In this document: one piece after another, positions 47,659 to 47,861 of the stretch
How positions within the stretch are numbered: the stretch's first letter is position 1
Layout of the letters: each line of letters opens with the position of its first letter
DNA from: Streptomyces litmocidini
Lineage (GTDB): Bacteria > Actinomycetota > Actinomycetes > Streptomycetales > Streptomycetaceae
Direction of reading: 5' to 3'
DNA length: 47,861 nt
Assembly: GCF_014649755.1 (NCBI RefSeq)
Contig: NZ_BMTQ01000026.1
Coordinates: forward strand, 1 to 47,861
Made by a program: the position numbers and the translations under genes
Notes under the pieces: model-generated
Seen by the model: the letters and a program-made list of their open reading frames with translations, nothing else
Databases searched by the model: none
What the model was told of the DNA's origin: nothing

Positions 47659-47861
47659 TTACTTCGCGAGCGAGGCGACACCGGCGCGGGCGAACTTCTC
47701 GTCGAGGTCGCCCGAGGGCGCGCCGGCCACGCCGATGCCCGCGACCGGGGCGCCCTTGGCGGTCACCGGGGCGCCGCCGGCGAGGAAGAGGGTGCCGGGG
47801 ATGTCCTTCAGGGTCGGCGCGTCGGCGAGGCGGCCCGCGAGGACGGAGGTGGGGGCGTTCC
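47659..47861 (-). CDS. GlcG/HbpS-family (DUF336) heme-binding-like protein, C-terminal end only
   Basis: The last 67 residues are visible and end GVASLAK before TAA. They include LFLAGGAPVTAKGAPVAGIG followed by VAGAPSGDLDEKFARAG, the typical C-terminal block of GlcG/HbpS proteins. HbpS of Streptomyces binds heme and signals redox stress with SenS-SenR; other members have unknown roles. The N terminus lies outside the window. Confidence 0.85.
   Translation of the reverse strand, partial: NAPTSVLAGRLADAPTLKDIPGTLFLAGGAPVTAKGAPVAGIGVAGAPSGDLDEKFARAGVASLAK

Overview
The window is chromosomal DNA of a high-GC actinomycete, almost certainly a Streptomyces. Coding regions are very GC-rich with strong third-position bias and many GTG starts (one likely TTG). 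Typical Streptomyces elements are present: DasR-type dre sites before nagK-nagA, tandem CIRCE elements before a lone groEL2, a GAF-PAS-GGDEF protein resembling CdgB, DUF3263, TerD and GpgS. From memory, the order groEL2 - cold-shock gene - sulfur carrier gene - threonine-synthase-like gene - gpgS - otsA ... nagKA - cdgB - terD follows S. coelicolor in the SCO4296 to SCO4277 region.

Region 1 (1-11.3 kb, leftward) is the accessory part and the best candidate for an undescribed system. A consensus sigma-70 type promoter (8446-8475) faces a tight operon: MaoC-like hotdog protein, two SAM methyltransferases, an AurF/CmlI-type diiron N-oxygenase carrying the full 3-His/4-carboxylate ligand pattern, a class II aaRS-like amino acid:[carrier protein] ligase, an AcpS-type phosphopantetheinyl transferase, a free-standing acyl carrier protein, and then SAM synthetase, adenosine kinase and cobalamin-dependent methionine synthase, which runs off the left edge. 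Several genes overlap by 4 bp. I infer that an amino acid is loaded on the carrier protein, N-oxygenated and O-methylated, with local SAM supply and recycling. No NRPS or PKS module is visible. A Cys/Met-type PLP enzyme and a 14-TM exporter follow upstream; the exporter promoter carries two TACCC..GGGTA palindromes.

Region 2 (11.3-23.3 kb) is mixed: HD phosphohydrolase, an AraJ-like exporter, a RibD/DHFR-like reductase, two small conserved proteins, murR-murQ for MurNAc-6-P recycling with an operator-like palindrome, a secreted alpha/beta hydrolase, a fragment of a possible ABC solute-binding gene, a large secreted FG-GAP protein with a TTG start, and a methyltransferase containing a 15-bp minisatellite.

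Region 3 (23.3-28.5 kb, leftward) holds an AHSA1 protein, groEL2 with two CIRCE sites, a cold-shock protein, and an operon preceded by a well-defined SAM-I riboswitch. That operon encodes a threonine-synthase homologue and a CysO-like sulfur carrier protein ending in Gly-Gly-Cys. This fits a SAM-repressed homocysteine synthesis route from O-phosphohomoserine (MetM/MetO as I recall them from Streptomyces), not threonine synthesis.

Region 4 (28.5-47.9 kb) is core-like: gpgS, a GT20 trehalose-phosphate-synthase family gene, a divergent HxlR/imine-reductase-like pair, a secreted M6 metalloprotease, otsB, DUF3263, a sugar-binding lipoprotein divergent from nagK-nagA across two dre sites, a PfkB sugar kinase, a membrane-anchored protein, a CdgB-like diguanylate cyclase with a His-rich insertion, a flavin reductase-like protein, ArfB, TerD, a GNAT protein, a lipoprotein M1 peptidase and the 3' end of a GlcG/HbpS-like gene. 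I saw no rRNA, tRNA, CRISPR, transposase or integrase.
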